Shown: piece after piece, positions 11,682-24,749 of the stretch
How the letters are laid out: each line of letters opens with the position of its first letter
How positions within the stretch are numbered: the stretch's first letter is position 1
Assembly: GCA_024699855.1 (NCBI GenBank)
Contig: JAMPIQ010000001.1
Span: 1,984,001-2,048,000 of the forward strand
From: Aphelenchoides besseyi
Lineage: Eukaryota > Nematoda > Chromadorea > Rhabditida > Aphelenchoididae
DNA: 64,000 bases
Direction: 5' to 3'
Program-made: the position numbers and the translations under genes
Notes under the pieces: generated by a model
What the model was told of the DNA's origin: nothing
The model's input: the letters and a program-made list of their open reading frames with translations, nothing else
Database searches by the model: none

Positions 11682-14600
11682 ATGAAGAACAGGAGGCGAT
11701 CCGTCTCGGCGACTCGACTTCCATTGGAATCGGCGGCCGCAGCTGCGAATTTCGTTGGCCGAATTGGCGCGTCGTTAAGAATTTCGGCGAGACGTCGTTC
11801 GAAGGTGAGTCAAAACGAGGCAAGAGTGAGAGTCCGTTCATTAAACGAGAAGGCATTTCAAATCGTTTTGCCTTGTGACCTTCAACGGACGGCGCGATCA
11901 ACGCGAATGCCACTAAAGTCGGACCTTAGTCTCCTTTCATAGCGCCATTTTTTGCCCTTTATCTCGCTTAAGACACTCGATTTTTAGCCCAACTTTCGTA
12001 CAGACGTTGATCCACAAGAACTGTCCAAAGGCGAAGATCAAAGTTCGGGTTGGCTGAGATTTTCACGTTTTGATGCTTATCGCGGACGTGACCATAGTCC
12101 AATTGAACAAGATAGAGCTGACGATATTGACTCAGAGCTGGGTATCTTGATGCCGCAATTACAAGGTGCGTCGCGAAGTACGGCACCAAGTCCACAACCA
12201 TCTTCGCATTATGGATTGGTCGGTACGCGAAGTTTGGGCGCCCGAAGTTGTCCATCAACACCGCAAATGTCTCGTCGTTACATGAAAGAGGGATCGACAC
12301 AACTCACTTCTCTAACCACATTGTTGACTCATCATCGCTACTTCTTTCTTTTCAACGATGTGCTTCTCATCTCAAAGCAAAAGTCAGTTTGTTCGGGGCA
12401 TAGATTGGGAAAAGACGGGAACTGTTTGCTAAAGGAATGATGACCAATTCTTTACAAGTCGGACGTTTGAATCGCCAAATGTTTTCAGAGCGGAGAACAG
12501 TTACAAACTGAAGGAAAAAGTTCCGTTGCATAAGCTGTGGCTCGCATCCAACAATTGTACTCATTCCTTTCTAATTGGTTGGCCGAATGCAAATTACGTC
12601 GCACATTTTGAGTTGGTACCCGCAATTATACGCGCTCTATAGCTTCTGTTTTAGCTGTGAAAGCGTAAAGAACTCGTGGTTCGACAATCTAAGTGAGTGT
12701 ATTAATCGAAAGTTTCGGCCCGGCACAACAACAATCACCGTCGCGGTACAAGTTGACGGGCGACAGCAGGTGAGTCATCACTACGCAATCAATTCGTTCA
12801 ATCAAGATTTCTAAAGAACATTCGAAAAGAAGTTCGAAATAGTGTCCGATCGAGTGAAATTTTGGCTGAGTTGATAACCGAACTATCATTGTCTCCGAAT
12901 CCTCAACACTACGAGTTGTGTTACGAGAATCGAGCTTTGCATGGAATCGAGAATGTCTACATAATGCTCATGGACAAAGTAGAACGTAGGTTTGATTTCA
13001 ACTGATTGAGTAAACAGTTTTGATCTTAGGATTAGGTGTACCGCTCTCTCATTCTCAACTAACCCATTTGGATACCTCGCCATTGGCCGCCCACTGTCGT
13101 TTGGTGCTTCGAAGTGCTACACCCGCCGCTCGACCACACCTTGGCCTTTCACTCGTAAATCAGTTCCGGAAAAAACTCGCTGATCGACTGGAAGTTCGTC
13201 GGTCGTTATTCGGACGTCAACTCGAAGGCACAATGCCTCCACAACCAATTCTAACGATTGTTGATTTTCTTGCTATTCACAGTGCAGATGTTGAGGGAAT
13301 CTTTCGCAAATCGCCGAAACAAAGCACAGTTCGAGCCTTAAGAGCTCAACTTGATCAGGGACAAGTGCCCGACTTTCACCAACACTCAGTTCATGCCATT
13401 GCATCACTACTCAAGGTTTGTTTAAATGACGCTAACATACGAATAACAAACTTGTTTCAGGAATACTTACGTTCAATTCCTGGTCAACTTTTACTTTCCG
13501 GTAACTTTCGTTTGTGGATAGAAGTAGTGAATGAGCAGGATGCAAATCGTAAACATCGAATGTGTCGAAATTTGCTCCGATTACTACCACCAAGTCATAC
13601 GGTTCTATTACGCGCTGTTCTTCGTCTTCTTCGTCGTATTTCCGCAACTCAACAGTCCAAAATGACGACTCGTTCACTTGCTGTTTGTATCGCGCCGAGT
13701 TTACTTGAGAATCCCGGTTAGTTATTGTGCGAAAAGATAAAGAAATTAAGTCACGTATTTAGCATCAGAGATGGTCGATTTGGCTAAGAAAGTACCCGAA
13801 TTAGCTGAGTTTCTTATTGAAAATGCACCGGATCTTTTCGATGACTTCGAAGACGATGGAGCAATGCTTCCGAATGCTACAACACCATTGCATCAATCCA
13901 CGGACTCGGGTTTGAGTGATGTAGCAGCAGCGATTTCCGAGTCTCCGGATTCCGCACTTTTCGACTCTCCACCACTTTCTGACGACGCCGATACTTCAAA
14001 TTCTGTGGAGACCTCACCAACAATTGAAAATCTCGATCACAAAGCTCTAGCTATTCGCCCATATGTTCCACCAAAAACCGCCATTTCCAACGTTTCTCGA
14101 CCACTAGTTTGGCGTTCAGCTGCCGCCTCCCAATCGCCGACCGCTTCACCGTCATCACCTCGGCGTCTCAATCGTCATTGCGGTAAAAACGAAGTCACAA
14201 CTGTTGATATCTTGCATCTTTTAGCATTTCGTACCGCACTCTCCTCTCAATCTTCTTTATCGTCTCAGGAACCCCATTCACCCGAACGTTTGCGAGTTTT
14301 TCGTGTTCCCCGTAACGGAAACTTGCCTGCTGATTCCCCGGAGTTGAGATGTGCGGGACTCACTTATGTTGCATCACCGGACGAACTTCGAATCTCCGAT
14401 TTGATCGTGAGTCACAAGAAAAAGGAATCAACGGACTCGACGAAAACACTCATCGCTCGCACCGATTCCACGCGCTCTGTTACGAAAACGAATTTGAATC
14501 GCGCTGTCAAATCTCCATCACCGCACTCAAGTCCAACAACCGAAGGCGGCATTGGAGCTACGAAGGTACATTCTGTTCGATTTTGCAAATATCATCAAGT

Positions 14601-15100
14601 TAAACATTTCAGATCGCTTCCTCAGCTCATCATCTTGTAATGTCGCCAAAACCAACAGTTCGAAGAGCGTTGTTGAGCAAAAATGAAACTCTTGGCTTAC
14701 CACCACCGCCGTTAGGCAATTCGACGGTTCATCCGCTGCCCAATCTCTCACAAACCTACACATCCAATGGCACTTCTCGAGCTTCAATACAAGACTTCAA
14801 ACAAACTCCCCCATCAATTCCACAGTCTGTTCGATCGTCTACGGTTTCTAATTACATGCCAGTTACTCAACCTCGTCGCGCCACTCCCTACCGTCCACCA
14901 CGTAGAAATGCGCCAGAAATCGTTTTAGGAGAAAAAGTAAACAAACGAAAATTTCGGATTGTCAATTCAAATTTTAGGTCTCTTGGTCTGTGGATTCTCT
15001 GCGTCAAAACTTCCAACGCAAACAGGACATCGTACCGCCCGTATTCGACACAATGTACGCGAACTTGGAGTCGATTCGATCAGCACGTGTAGGACGTTAA
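11682..15100 (+). CDS. Rho GTPase-activating protein, ARHGAP20 type
   Basis: This encodes a protein predicted to speed GTP hydrolysis by a Rho-family GTPase. Domains in order: a basic N-terminus (MKNRRRSVSATR); a PH domain with YFFLFNDVLLISKQKS and HSFLIGWPNANYVAHF, the latter close to ARHGAP20; an RA-like region (TTTITVAVQVDGRQQ to ALHGIENVYIMLMD); and a RhoGAP domain from about 13.2 to 13.7 kb. The arginine finger is present in EGIFRKSP, and the second conserved block is SVHAIASLLKEYLRSIPG. A long Ser/Pro-rich tail follows and ends at TAA 15098-15100 after MYANLESIRSARVGR. The PH, RA, RhoGAP order is what defines the ARHGAP20 family, often placed downstream of Rap1. The start is the ATG at 11682; an upstream exon is possible. 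Intron phases in the middle were not all checked. Confidence 0.88.
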
Positions 15101-15739
15101 GGTCCATTCTAAAACTCTAAAATCAACTCCCAACTATCCAATGTAATCGAACGTAGTGTCTTATTCACAAAATTTACTTTAACGTTTGTTGGCAACCAAC
15201 CTTCTTATCCGATTTGGTCACAAACACAACTTCTCTCTCGGGAGAAACGTTCCAATTTCTCATCAATTGAGCGCACGCTCAATCCTTTTCACTTATTTGC
15301 CATAACTTCCAATTCGTAATACGCTTAATCTATTTATCATGAGATTAAATGCATTTGTTTTTTCAACAGAATCGACAAGTTTATTGGCCGCATATTTTCT
15401 ACAACACGCCGGTAGTCTTCAAACCGTGCGACAGCCTTTTACTACAACGGAAAATGGTGCGAAGTTAAACAGAGAACGTACGAATGGCATCAGAAGACAC
15501 AATAATTAAAAGGACATAGTTTTGGCAATCGCGTAAATCATAACGGTTAAACGAGCAGAACTCGTCGTGATGGAAAAGTTAAGCTGAAATTATGAACCTC
15601 ATTCGCTGTTCTCTACGACAATCTCACCTTGCATTCCGTGATTGTCGTCGACGACGTTGTTTAGTAGAGACCGTCACTGTCCGCATTTTCAAATGATCCC
15701 GATCGTTTTCCGAATCTAAAACGCTATCATTCCCTTATT
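15101..15739. other. Convergent gap
   Basis: This 640 bp stretch lies between the ends of the RhoGAP (+) and neuropeptide (-) genes. It should hold both 3' UTRs. No further gene, repeat or RNA is visible to me. Confidence 0.4.
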
Positions 15740-16142
15740 CTACACTCCAACTAACCGCATCCATTTGCCGGCGTTTGGAGCTCGCTTTCCAAATCTCATC
15801 CATTTGGCTTGCGGCGAACGGCGGAATACTTGATACATGTTGTCCTGAGGCTGAAAATTAATTACCGTAGACTTTCATACAGACACAATCAACGAATTCG
15901 GTGTTGAACAACAAAAACTAATCAGTTAAATGAAAACTTAAAGAAAAAAGACTTGGATTTCCGATCTTTGCTTTTGTTTACAATACAAAAGACGTTTGGT
16001 TTGTGATGTTTTCGTTGTTCTATTTGTTACCGTAACCCACCTGATACAACATCGCTTCGTCGATGGACGCTTCAGCGGACTGAGCATTGAAGGCAAGGAC
16101 GAGAGCAAACAACAAGACGGACAAACAGGTATACCACTTCAT
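15740..16142 (-). CDS. flp-22: FMRFamide-like neuropeptide precursor, FLP-22 type
   Basis: Two exons, 16041-16142 and 15740-15850, join in phase 0 across a 190 bp intron and give 70 residues. Residues 1 to about 25 form a signal peptide (MKWYTCLSVLLFALVLAF). After a dibasic RR site comes SPQAKWMRFG followed by KR: a glycine for amidation and a cleavage site, predicting SPQAKWMRF-amide. The C. elegans flp-22 peptide is SPSAKWMRF-amide, which occurs there in three copies. Here the sequence after KR is APNAGKWMRLVGV and then the stop, so a second copy has lost the RFG-KR end. FLP peptides act on G-protein-coupled receptors in nematode neurons. Too short for standard gene calls. Peptide family is confident; that the 3' part is not spliced to more copies is inferred from the in-frame stop. 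Confidence 0.85.
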
Positions 16143-18395
16143 CAGCATTGTGCTTTAGTGTTTTCTCCTCTGCTTTTGATTAGCGAACCAAAAAGAGGTT
16201 GTGGACCTAAAATACGTTCAATTCATTTACTGTAAGCCGACGTTTATCTCAACACGCGCAATGCTCGAATTGAACTGCTTAATAAAAAGTTTGAAGTCAG
16301 GGCGTCAGCTTTTAAACGCCAATTTGCAAAGTTATGGGCGAAAGAGTTTGGAGTCGACGGGGAACAATTTCAAGTACTCAAGAGACCGTTGAAACAAATA
16401 AAATTTCATTACACTCATTAAGGTTCCCCAATTTGGGACCAAAAACGAGATCGGTGACAAGATTCGAGCCATAGATCTCGTCATGACATTAAATGGCTTA
16501 TGAGCTTTGAGAGTGTGGGAGTCCAGAAGGCTTGCAATTGCAGTCGATTACTAAGATATCGTGCAACATTTCCAACTTTAGACTCATTAGCAAAAATAAA
16601 CTCAGCACTTTCAAAGACTCAATAATTAACGGTAAAACAAAATCGGTGGGCGTCAATTCTTTTCATTAAACAATTCTGAACTAATGATCAAGGATTCAAA
16701 CAACGTCAATGGTGTGTATCAAGATAGAACCTTTGCGTAATACAAAGTCGAGCATTCCGTCAACTTCCGTATCTTCGAATACCCGTTGCTTTTTCGAATT
16801 GCAATTCGAGCTGCGGTTCTGCATAATTCATTTCGTGGGCGTTATCGTTCAAGCCCTAAGAATATGAACGATTGAACGAGGTGGCAAACAACATAAAAGT
16901 CGAAGAGAAAGAAGTCGAACTACATCATTTGCTTTCACAAATTTCACATGAGAATCATGCTTGGCTACAGATGATCGCGTTATGTGGTCAGAGCTCCGTA
17001 TTTCCTCTTTTTTCGACAATCGTAGTTAAGTACAATCGATACTATTGCTCGGACTTCCTTTCATTGACATGATGTGAAATACAAATTGGTCGTCTGATTT
17101 TCAGTGTTCGCATGGACACAAAAAGAGAAGTTGAAGGAATGACCGTACGCAGCAAATCGAAGAAATGACGGCAAAGCACAACGGAAATCCAATTGGCCGC
17201 TGGGACAAAGAAAATAAGATGAAGACGAGAAGCCGCAAATTGGATCAGAAATGCGAAGACATGCGCGAAAGTGCGAGTAGGCGAACTGCAAGTCAGACAT
17301 TTTTTGTCGTTTGATCTTCCAATGGACTTGAACCAAACTCTACAGTAAACCCACGGAGGACTGCGAAGGTCACCGAATCGGAATGACGTGACAATCACAA
17401 AATGGACCTTCCAAAACTCTTCGTATTAGAAATCGTAATGCCGTGAAATCGTACACAAAGTCTTTTCATTTGAAAGCGAAAGTTTTCCGTAATTTCGCTT
17501 CGAGTCTCAATTGAATCTGAGATGACATTCATAGGATCGGGATTCTGCAGTCGAGAAATCGGCCATTTTATTTGACTCCCCGTTCCCACTGTTATTTAAT
17601 CGACGTTTCCGCTTTTCGGTCCCACGCCAACGTCTAATCGAAACTACGAAAATAACTCGACGATCCGAGGTCGAATGTCAATTTGTGTCTTCATCATCTT
17701 TGGTTGGAGTTTAAGGAGAATACCCGCAAATGATATTCCCGCCCTCGACTATTCCAAAACGTTCGAACAAAACAAACAATTGCCATTGGTGGTGATGTTT
17801 TCGTTTCTGCAAACAATCCAAATTTCGACTTCTACCATCCAATATCCGGTGGAGACCAAGAGCGAAAGTACAGAGCTTTGATGACTACCAAACACTAATT
17901 AACAAAAGGCAACCGAATTTTCGCTGAGACAACCAACACGTGCGTTCGAACCGTTTTGTATCTTTCGGTTGACCGTAAGTTCATTCCGAGAATAAGATAA
18001 TGTGAAAAAGAAAAGTTGAAGAACGTGAGTCGCGGCCTATTTACTTTCATTTCGCCGTTTATTATGAGTTCTCAATGGGCGTGTGTGGCGAATTCCGCGA
18101 AGGCAGGTCCCTTGTGTGAGATCAAAAGACTTCTTGAAACAACTAATAAAGTCGATTACTTTCTTCCAACAACCACTGAACATGTTCGAACGTAAGCTAA
18201 GACAGACGTTCTGCTTCGTTGCTTTCACGCGCCGTAGAACGAAGGAAGAAGTGTGTCTGAAGGGTATCAAATGAAATTTATTTTGAAGTAGAATAAATAG
18301 AATTAAATGAAATAAATCGAACCGTAGAATCCAAAAATCACACAAGATCAATATGGAGAAGTATTTACTGCCGAAATTTGAGGAAATTCGCACGC
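16143..18395. other. 2.25 kb intergenic region upstream of the neuropeptide gene
   Basis: This should contain the promoter of the neuropeptide gene and the 3' end of the hydrolase gene. Neuron-specific genes often have large upstream regions. An ATG frame of 68 codons at 17675-17881 starts with a hydrophobic stretch (MSICVFIIFGWSL) but has no other support. No RNA gene or repeat array was recognised. Confidence 0.35.
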
Positions 18396-19830
18396 TCAAG
18401 ATTCCGTATCTTGGTCCGGTTTAGATCCCGGCTTCAAGTCGTATTCTGTGTCAACCATTTCGCTCACTTCAGCGATGACTCGATTGAACTCCTCGGGTTG
18501 ATCGGCGTAAACGTGATGACCAGCACCATTGACGACCTACAAAACGACCGTCTACGAATTCATATAATCACTCACTTTGACGAAACATGAATTTCGACTG
18601 TTTTGAATATCAAAAATTGGCTCCGTGTTAACCCAACTCTTACTGCCCAAAACAAAAGTCACCGGAACACGAGGATCAATGCCGGAGAATCTAGAAAGTT
18701 TCTGTGAACATTTTCTATTTCGAATAATCAACCTGTGAACCATCGGTCTACGTGGCCACCCGAAGCCACGAGTCAAAGTGCGAAACGCTATTTCACCGGT
18801 TGGCGACTGAGCATTGCACTGATAAATGTAATCGTAGATTGCGTGAGGATCATCATGCGAATAGCGAACACCCAAATCGGCTCTCAACTTCCGTATCAAA
18901 TAAGGACCTAAAGGACCGGCAGCCCTGACTGCGGCTAATGGATTGAAATTTGACATGATACCACCAACTACTCGCATCCAAATTGGAATCGAAATCTTAA
19001 ACTCAATCAGTAAAATCTATTCTATTTGAAGCTTACTTGTGCAGTATGCGGTCGTTCTGAAAATCCCCATGGATCGACAAGAACCAAGTGACGTACCCGA
19101 CCGGGATGTTCTAACGTGTAGGCAGAAGCCAAATAAGCACCTAAAAATAGACGTTTGAATACCCAAGTCATCTAATGTTTACTTACCAAACGAGTGACCG
19201 ATGAGTATCATTCGCTCCACATTCATAGCTTTTCGCCAATCTTCAATTGATTGAACAAACTCCAACTCAGCAAGCGTAGGGTCTGTTGAAAAAGGCGCTC
19301 GAGTAGAACGTCCGAAACCTTGAAGTCGTAAATTCGGTTAAGAATTACACAAAAACAAACATACCCATAAGGTCAAAAGCATGTACAGTTCGCTTTCCAA
19401 CCAAGTCTCCAATATTTGATTTCTAAAGAGTATAGAGAAGTTGGTTTTATGTCCAGCAGTAAGACTTACCCAAATAGCAATACCGGCAGCAAAACCATGT
19501 ATGAGAACGAAAGGAACTGGATGCGGTTTTTCATCCTTAGTCTTTTTGGCAGTGATCGTGTTTATGGAACTGTTGTAATAGCGAACTTTGATAAACTGTG
19601 ACTGAATAAATGCTGGAACTTTGCTCAAAAGTCTTTTTTCCGCATCCACCAATTTCGCCATTGATACCTGACTCCAACGTGGCCAGAACCTTAAAAGCTT
19701 TCAGTCAACGCAAAACAATCAAAACCTACGATTTCGCAACCGCATTCTCAACCAAAAGCTCTTGATCAATGACCTGATTGACAACTTCTGGTGGAGGTTC
19801 CTGTGGTCCTGAATCTGATTCTTTGCTCAT
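18396..19830 (-). CDS. Alpha/beta hydrolase of the ABHD4/ABHD5 (CGI-58) family
   Basis: This encodes a lipid-metabolism protein. In animals ABHD5 activates the triglyceride lipase ATGL on lipid droplets and ABHD4 is an N-acyl phospholipid hydrolase. Visible elements in order are: a Ser/Pro-rich start ([17 protein letters not shown]); the oxyanion-hole region [25 protein letters not shown]; the nucleophile elbow [23 protein letters not shown]; and the C-terminal [15 protein letters not shown]. The elbow carries serine, as in ABHD4; vertebrate CGI-58 has asparagine there, so this protein is predicted to be catalytic. The HHVYAD segment fits the H-x4-D motif linked to acyltransferase activity. 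The stop is TGA at 18396-18398. The start is the ATG in MSKESDS; a frame extends upstream without another ATG. Short introns interrupt it throughout. Confidence 0.88.
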
Positions 19831-21998
19831 TGTTGGTTGTTCTAGTTGATGAGTTGGACCACAAATTTTGAACCCTAAGAGGCGCGTAAAGCGACCGATC
19901 CAATCGAACAAAAATGATAAACCGACGATGCCTTCCAACTCTGAAAACTGTGTTCATGAAGTCTCTTCTTTTCTTTAACACGTTCAATTGGCAACTCCAC
20001 GGCTGGAAGCTGCAAATCCACGAACAAAGTGCGTGAACAAAAAGAATATTTTCGTTTGAATGTTCAGTGCAAATTGGGACTAATTTTCGTTTCGAGTAGT
20101 TTGTTTGGCTTTCAATTCGTTTTCTCATTCTACCGCCATTTTTACCTCAAAAGTTTTTTAGCGTTTGACCTCCAAAAGAACGATTGCAACATTAACCCAA
20201 ATTTCTAACCTCGTTCTCACTAAGCGGCGGAACATCTTACTAATTACAAATGACGATTGAATTTCTTCAACATTAGAAATCTGAGTGATAGCCCTCAACC
20301 ACAATGTTGCTCAGTGGTTCTCGATTGTTTGAATGGGAAAAGGTACCCGAGAGGTTACATAATTTTCGAGGTTAACAAGTCGGTTTCTCGTCATTGTCGG
20401 TTTCAGTGCGTGTAATTACCTGAAAGAGGAAGGAGGAGGAATGTTTGGGGACGTTGAACAATACAAAACGACATGCGCCCTTCAAGGTTAACGTCTCGTG
20501 TCAATGTCAAGTTTTAGGGCAATTGCACGATGATTCCGCCGGAACATATCGGCCGGGGGTAAATCCGAGCGGGGCAATTTGTTCACCTTCGCGTTTACGT
20601 ATCGTATAAGTTCAACGGATGGTTTGAATACCCTTTGAGCGGCGCACTTGTTTGCCGTTCCTTGTCACTGAACACACGAAACGGCTAAACGAAGTGTTTG
20701 ACTTTTAATCCCCCACTCTTCGCGATCAAACCCGCTTCTCCGTGACCGAACGTAATCCACGATTACATAACAATAAACGATCATTCTGATACGTAATGTT
20801 TCTTTTGGATTGTCGTTTCGGTCTACGATTTCCGTTACCCCCTTTCTTCTACGTCGACAATCCCAACGGCTCGCTTCCATCTACCGAACTCGAAATCGCT
20901 CGACCCCCCGAATCGATGGCATCTTCTTCTCAGTTCTTTCGATGTTATTAATTCGTTGGATTGATGTTTCCGATCGCGCTTTCAACTCACTTTCTTCATC
21001 GACTTCCGCGAAAGAAAGTCCGCTACGCGCTTAGAAAGCAGAAACTTTCAACTAATAATTATACTCGACTACTTTTCTCATTGAAATCAGTCGTCTCGCT
21101 TAATTTGTGACGCTAACTTCCCAATTTTCCTCCGTTGACTTCCGCGCTCAATGATCATCCAGTAATTAGCTCTCGCTCTGAGGGAATTCAGTCGATTGAT
21201 ATTTCGAGGGTTATGTTCGTAGAACGATTAATTAGCTTTTTGCCATCGATACCCTCGAGAACAGTAGTTCACGAAGAGTCTATGGTAAGCTAACGATTGT
21301 TCAAGCTTACACATTTTCCCAATACCCTATGGTTATGTATGTGAAGTTTTTGGCGTATATTTGTACGACACCAATTAGTCGGTTTGCTTCCTAGTAATCG
21401 CGTTTGTTTACCAATTCCACAGACAATTCGATTTGTCAACTTACTTTTGCTGTTTAACACTGTGAGCTAACAATATAACACCACCACGATGTCCGAGTTC
21501 TTGAAAGTGGGTAAATGTGTTAGAAATCCCTTTAGCCCTTGAAATCGTCGACCTCTTTGACTGCCGGAGGTTTAAGATTTTCGAAACTCCGCCTTCACTT
21601 TTCCGCGTTGCGTAGTCGGAAAGATTCCTCGTATCGAAACTGATGGCTTACGACAATAACTTCGTCGACGAAACTCTCGCACAAACTATCTTCTTCTTTA
21701 ACATAAGAGAAAATCGGAGGGAGATCTTCGGGAGGAGGAGGCGCGCAAAAACGTTCGGGGGTTTTGTTCGTGTGGCTCCGACGGCTATTCCACTCTTCTA
21801 TTCTTTAGATTGCGCGGTTTGTTCTCAAGTCATTACGTCAATCGTCCCACTTAATAAGCGTGAACCACCAATCGAGCTGCTCCCGCCTCTCGATTCGAGA
21901 GTCCATCAATAGACGAGCAGAAGACGCAACAGCATCGTTTTCACGTGTTTCGCCGCTTCACTTTCCACGCCGTTCCAACGACTGACCGTTGCTGTAAC
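19831..21998. other. 2.2 kb divergent intergenic region
   Basis: This lies between the hydrolase (-) and the DOMON gene (+), so it should hold both promoters. It is richer in G and C around 20.5-20.9 kb. An open frame of 89 codons at 21643-21912 begins with ATG but matches nothing I recognise. No RNA gene seen. Confidence 0.35.
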
Positions 21999-24346
21999 AT
22001 GATCAACACATCAACAGTAATCCTTTTTGGGTTACTTCTTCTGTCTTCTGTCTTGCGAGTCCATGGATTTGATCGAGACTACTGCGAATTCTCGACCAAC
22101 GACTACTCACTCGAATGGGCCTACGAACCGCATAGTGCAAATGCAGTTTTTGTCCTCAAACTCAACACCACAAAACCTGCATTTTGGACTGGAGTTGGAT
22201 TCAATGGTTCACGAGTTTGTTCATTTGATTTTTGCGTAAGAGAAACATCGTGTTTTATAGAAAGCGATTGATTTTGTTGGCATTCTTGTTCGAAAAGGCC
22301 AAGTTGCTGTAGCTGATGCATACATCAACTCAAGCGGTGTTCTCTACACGGATATCGTCAATAATGTGAAAACGATTGGTCACGAATATAATGGTCAACA
22401 TTTGTTGGTGAAATTCGCTCGACCTCTCGAATCGCCGGACACAATCAATGACCAACCGTTGAGTGGATGTGTGGTAGGAGAAAACAAAAAGAAGCCAAAA
22501 TGAATTCGCACTGTTTAGACGTTTTTGATGCCACGTGCTCCAGGCAATGTTGAAAGTCACGGTATTCAGCCTCGATTAGACGATTTCAATCGATTCAAAG
22601 TCTGTGATTTGGCGAAACATTGTGCTATCGACATGAGTGAAGGTAAGGAAAACGTTCAAACTTCTTAATTCAAAATAGAATTTGTAGAGAAACAAAAGAA
22701 AAAACCCAAAGAACAAGTCAAATTTTCGAAGTCTGTTGACTATTCGGGTACAGGTGATCCTTGTAGTTTTGGTAACGAGCACTACGTTGTCAATTGGACT
22801 TATACGAAACCAACCGACAGTGTTCATTTTACAATGAAGTTTCCGCTCAAATCCGGACGTTGGTGGTCAGCCGTCGGGATTGGTGATACAATGGCGGTAA
22901 GAAACAAGATTATCGACAGTTAATTGGACTTTTTTAAAGGACATGGACATTGGAATCGTGTTTGTAGAGGATGGAAATGCCAAAAAGATCGGTGACTATC
23001 TGTCAACCAGTTACGGTGTTCCGGATCAAGACGAACACGAAGATTGGAAGCTCGAAGGATCAACGCAAAAGAACGGAGAAGTTGAATTGCGCTTTTCGCG
23101 TGCTGTTGAGACAAAAGACAAAGAAAAGGTAAAAAAGAAGATTCGGTTAATTAAAGTTGTGTATTTCAAGGACCGCACTCTCGATGGATGTGTGTTATTA
23201 CAGTTCGCTGCAAATGGTGGACGATTCGGTGAAGAGTATTCAATTCAAAAACACGACGATTGGCCAGATCTCTACAAAGCCTGTAACATTCGCGAGAACT
23301 GCGTCGAATTGAATTTCGAGAAACGAGCCAAAAACCGAAAGAATAATAACAACGAAAATGAAGGAGAAGAAGAAAACTCGCAAGATCAAGCCACTACTCC
23401 GGCAACTGACGAGAATCGCGACGAAAGTGCTGAGTCGGCAACCACCGTTGCTTCAGACCCACAAACAGAAGCTGTTTCAACGTCTCCTCAGGTGGCTGAA
23501 GGACAAGCAGTTACACAATCTGAACCCTCAAATTCTAATGACTTGACCACCAATGCACCAACGGAATCAGTGGCTACGACTGTTCGAGTCGAACAACCCG
23601 CGAATTCGCACGATCAACCAGAAACCACAACAGCGGCCGAACAGTCGGAGATTTCGGAAGAAGTTGCGGGCAGTGGAGAAGAACCAACTCAAACAACAGC
23701 TCAACCCTCATCTGAGTCGAATGGAAGTAGCGAGCCAAATGCGGACAACTCATTGGATGATCAATCTTCTGGTCAGGAACCTTCAACTCAAGAAAGCGCT
23801 GAAAATGAACAAACAACAACAACAGTCGCAGCAAATGTCTCAGAAGAACCACAACAAACAAGTGCTCCAGTTGTGGCAACAACCGAAACACCTTCAGAAA
23901 TTCCAACAACCTCGCAAAACGTTGAAATCACGACTGAAGAGCAGAAGACTGAAAACACAACAACGCCATTGCCCACAGAAAAAGTTGAAAGCCCAAGTTT
24001 CTCTACCTTCCCAGTAGTTGAACAGTCAGTTCCAACACCCGCACCATCAACTATTGGTAATGGCGCTAATCAAAACGAACCAAATAGTGGTAAGTAACAG
24101 ATAGTTCTACAACAAATAGCAAGAATTTCAGGTGAACATTGTGATCCGCAAAAAGAAGACATAGCCGTCTGTCAGTCTTACATGAACAACTACCTCCAGC
24201 AAGTGAAAGAATGGGCGGCAAGACACAACGAACCGATGGAAGCACAATACGGAAAAGCATGTGCACTGTTATCCGCCGTTCCACATGTGCCCCAACTTTG
24301 TTGTCATGCTTACTCGACCCTTTGTCGTAATCAAGTATCAAATTGA
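21999..24346 (+). CDS. Secreted protein with two DOMON domains and an acidic low-complexity region
   Basis: The product is a secreted or surface protein. The start MINTSTVILFGLLLLSSVLRVHG is a signal peptide. Two DOMON modules follow. The first has YSLEWAYEP, AFWTGVGFNGS and AIDFVGILVRKG. The second has HYVVNWTYTKP, RWWSAVGIGDTMA and DMDIGIVFVEDG, and ends near 23.3 kb. DOMON modules are known to bind haem or sugars, but the ligand here is unknown. From about 23,340 to 24,090 a single exon encodes some 250 residues of Thr/Ser/Glu/Gln/Asn/Pro, mucin-like or disordered. The last exon has a small cysteine domain (CDPQKEDIAVC to CCHAYSTLC), ending at TGA 24344-24346. C. elegans has secreted DOMON proteins, but I do not recognise an exact orthologue. 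Confidence 0.82.
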
Positions 24347-24749
24347 GAACCGAAGTTGTTCGATCGGTCTACGCGTTTTTCTCCAAATGTTTTCTGTAAA
24401 TTTTGTAACGGAACTCATGTGCCCTCCGAATTATTAAAAGTGTTTCGATGTTAACGCAATGAGCTAAAGAGAACACGCGAAGAAAACGCGAAAAACGAGC
24501 AGAAAAAGCCAACAAAGAAAATAAACAAGTGAGTCTGCTCTCAGTACTGAGCACAACGCATCAACGATCAGAAACGATTGCAAAACGCGGAAAGTGATTT
24601 CGAAGAACACGCACGAACTCGCCATCGAAGTTGCAGTATTTTGCGATCAAGAAACGAACATTCCAATCAAACTCCACACCTTAAAAGATAATCTCTTTAT
24701 GATCAAAAGGTTAAGTGACAATTGCGAAGATTAGAAAAAGTTGCGAATC
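24347..24749. other. Convergent gap between DOMON and AP-3 beta genes
   Basis: About 400 bp shared by the two 3' UTRs. No extra feature recognised. Confidence 0.4.

Noticed and set aside
16440..16570. Stretch with short tRNA-like words (TTCGAGCC)
   Set aside because: No cloverleaf arms could be paired around it; TTCGA is frequent in this genome.
23358..24017. Two long Gln/Arg-rich frames on the + strand within the DOMON gene
   Set aside because: They are shifted readings of the low-complexity exon; the third frame is the spliced DOMON protein with signal peptide and cysteine domain.
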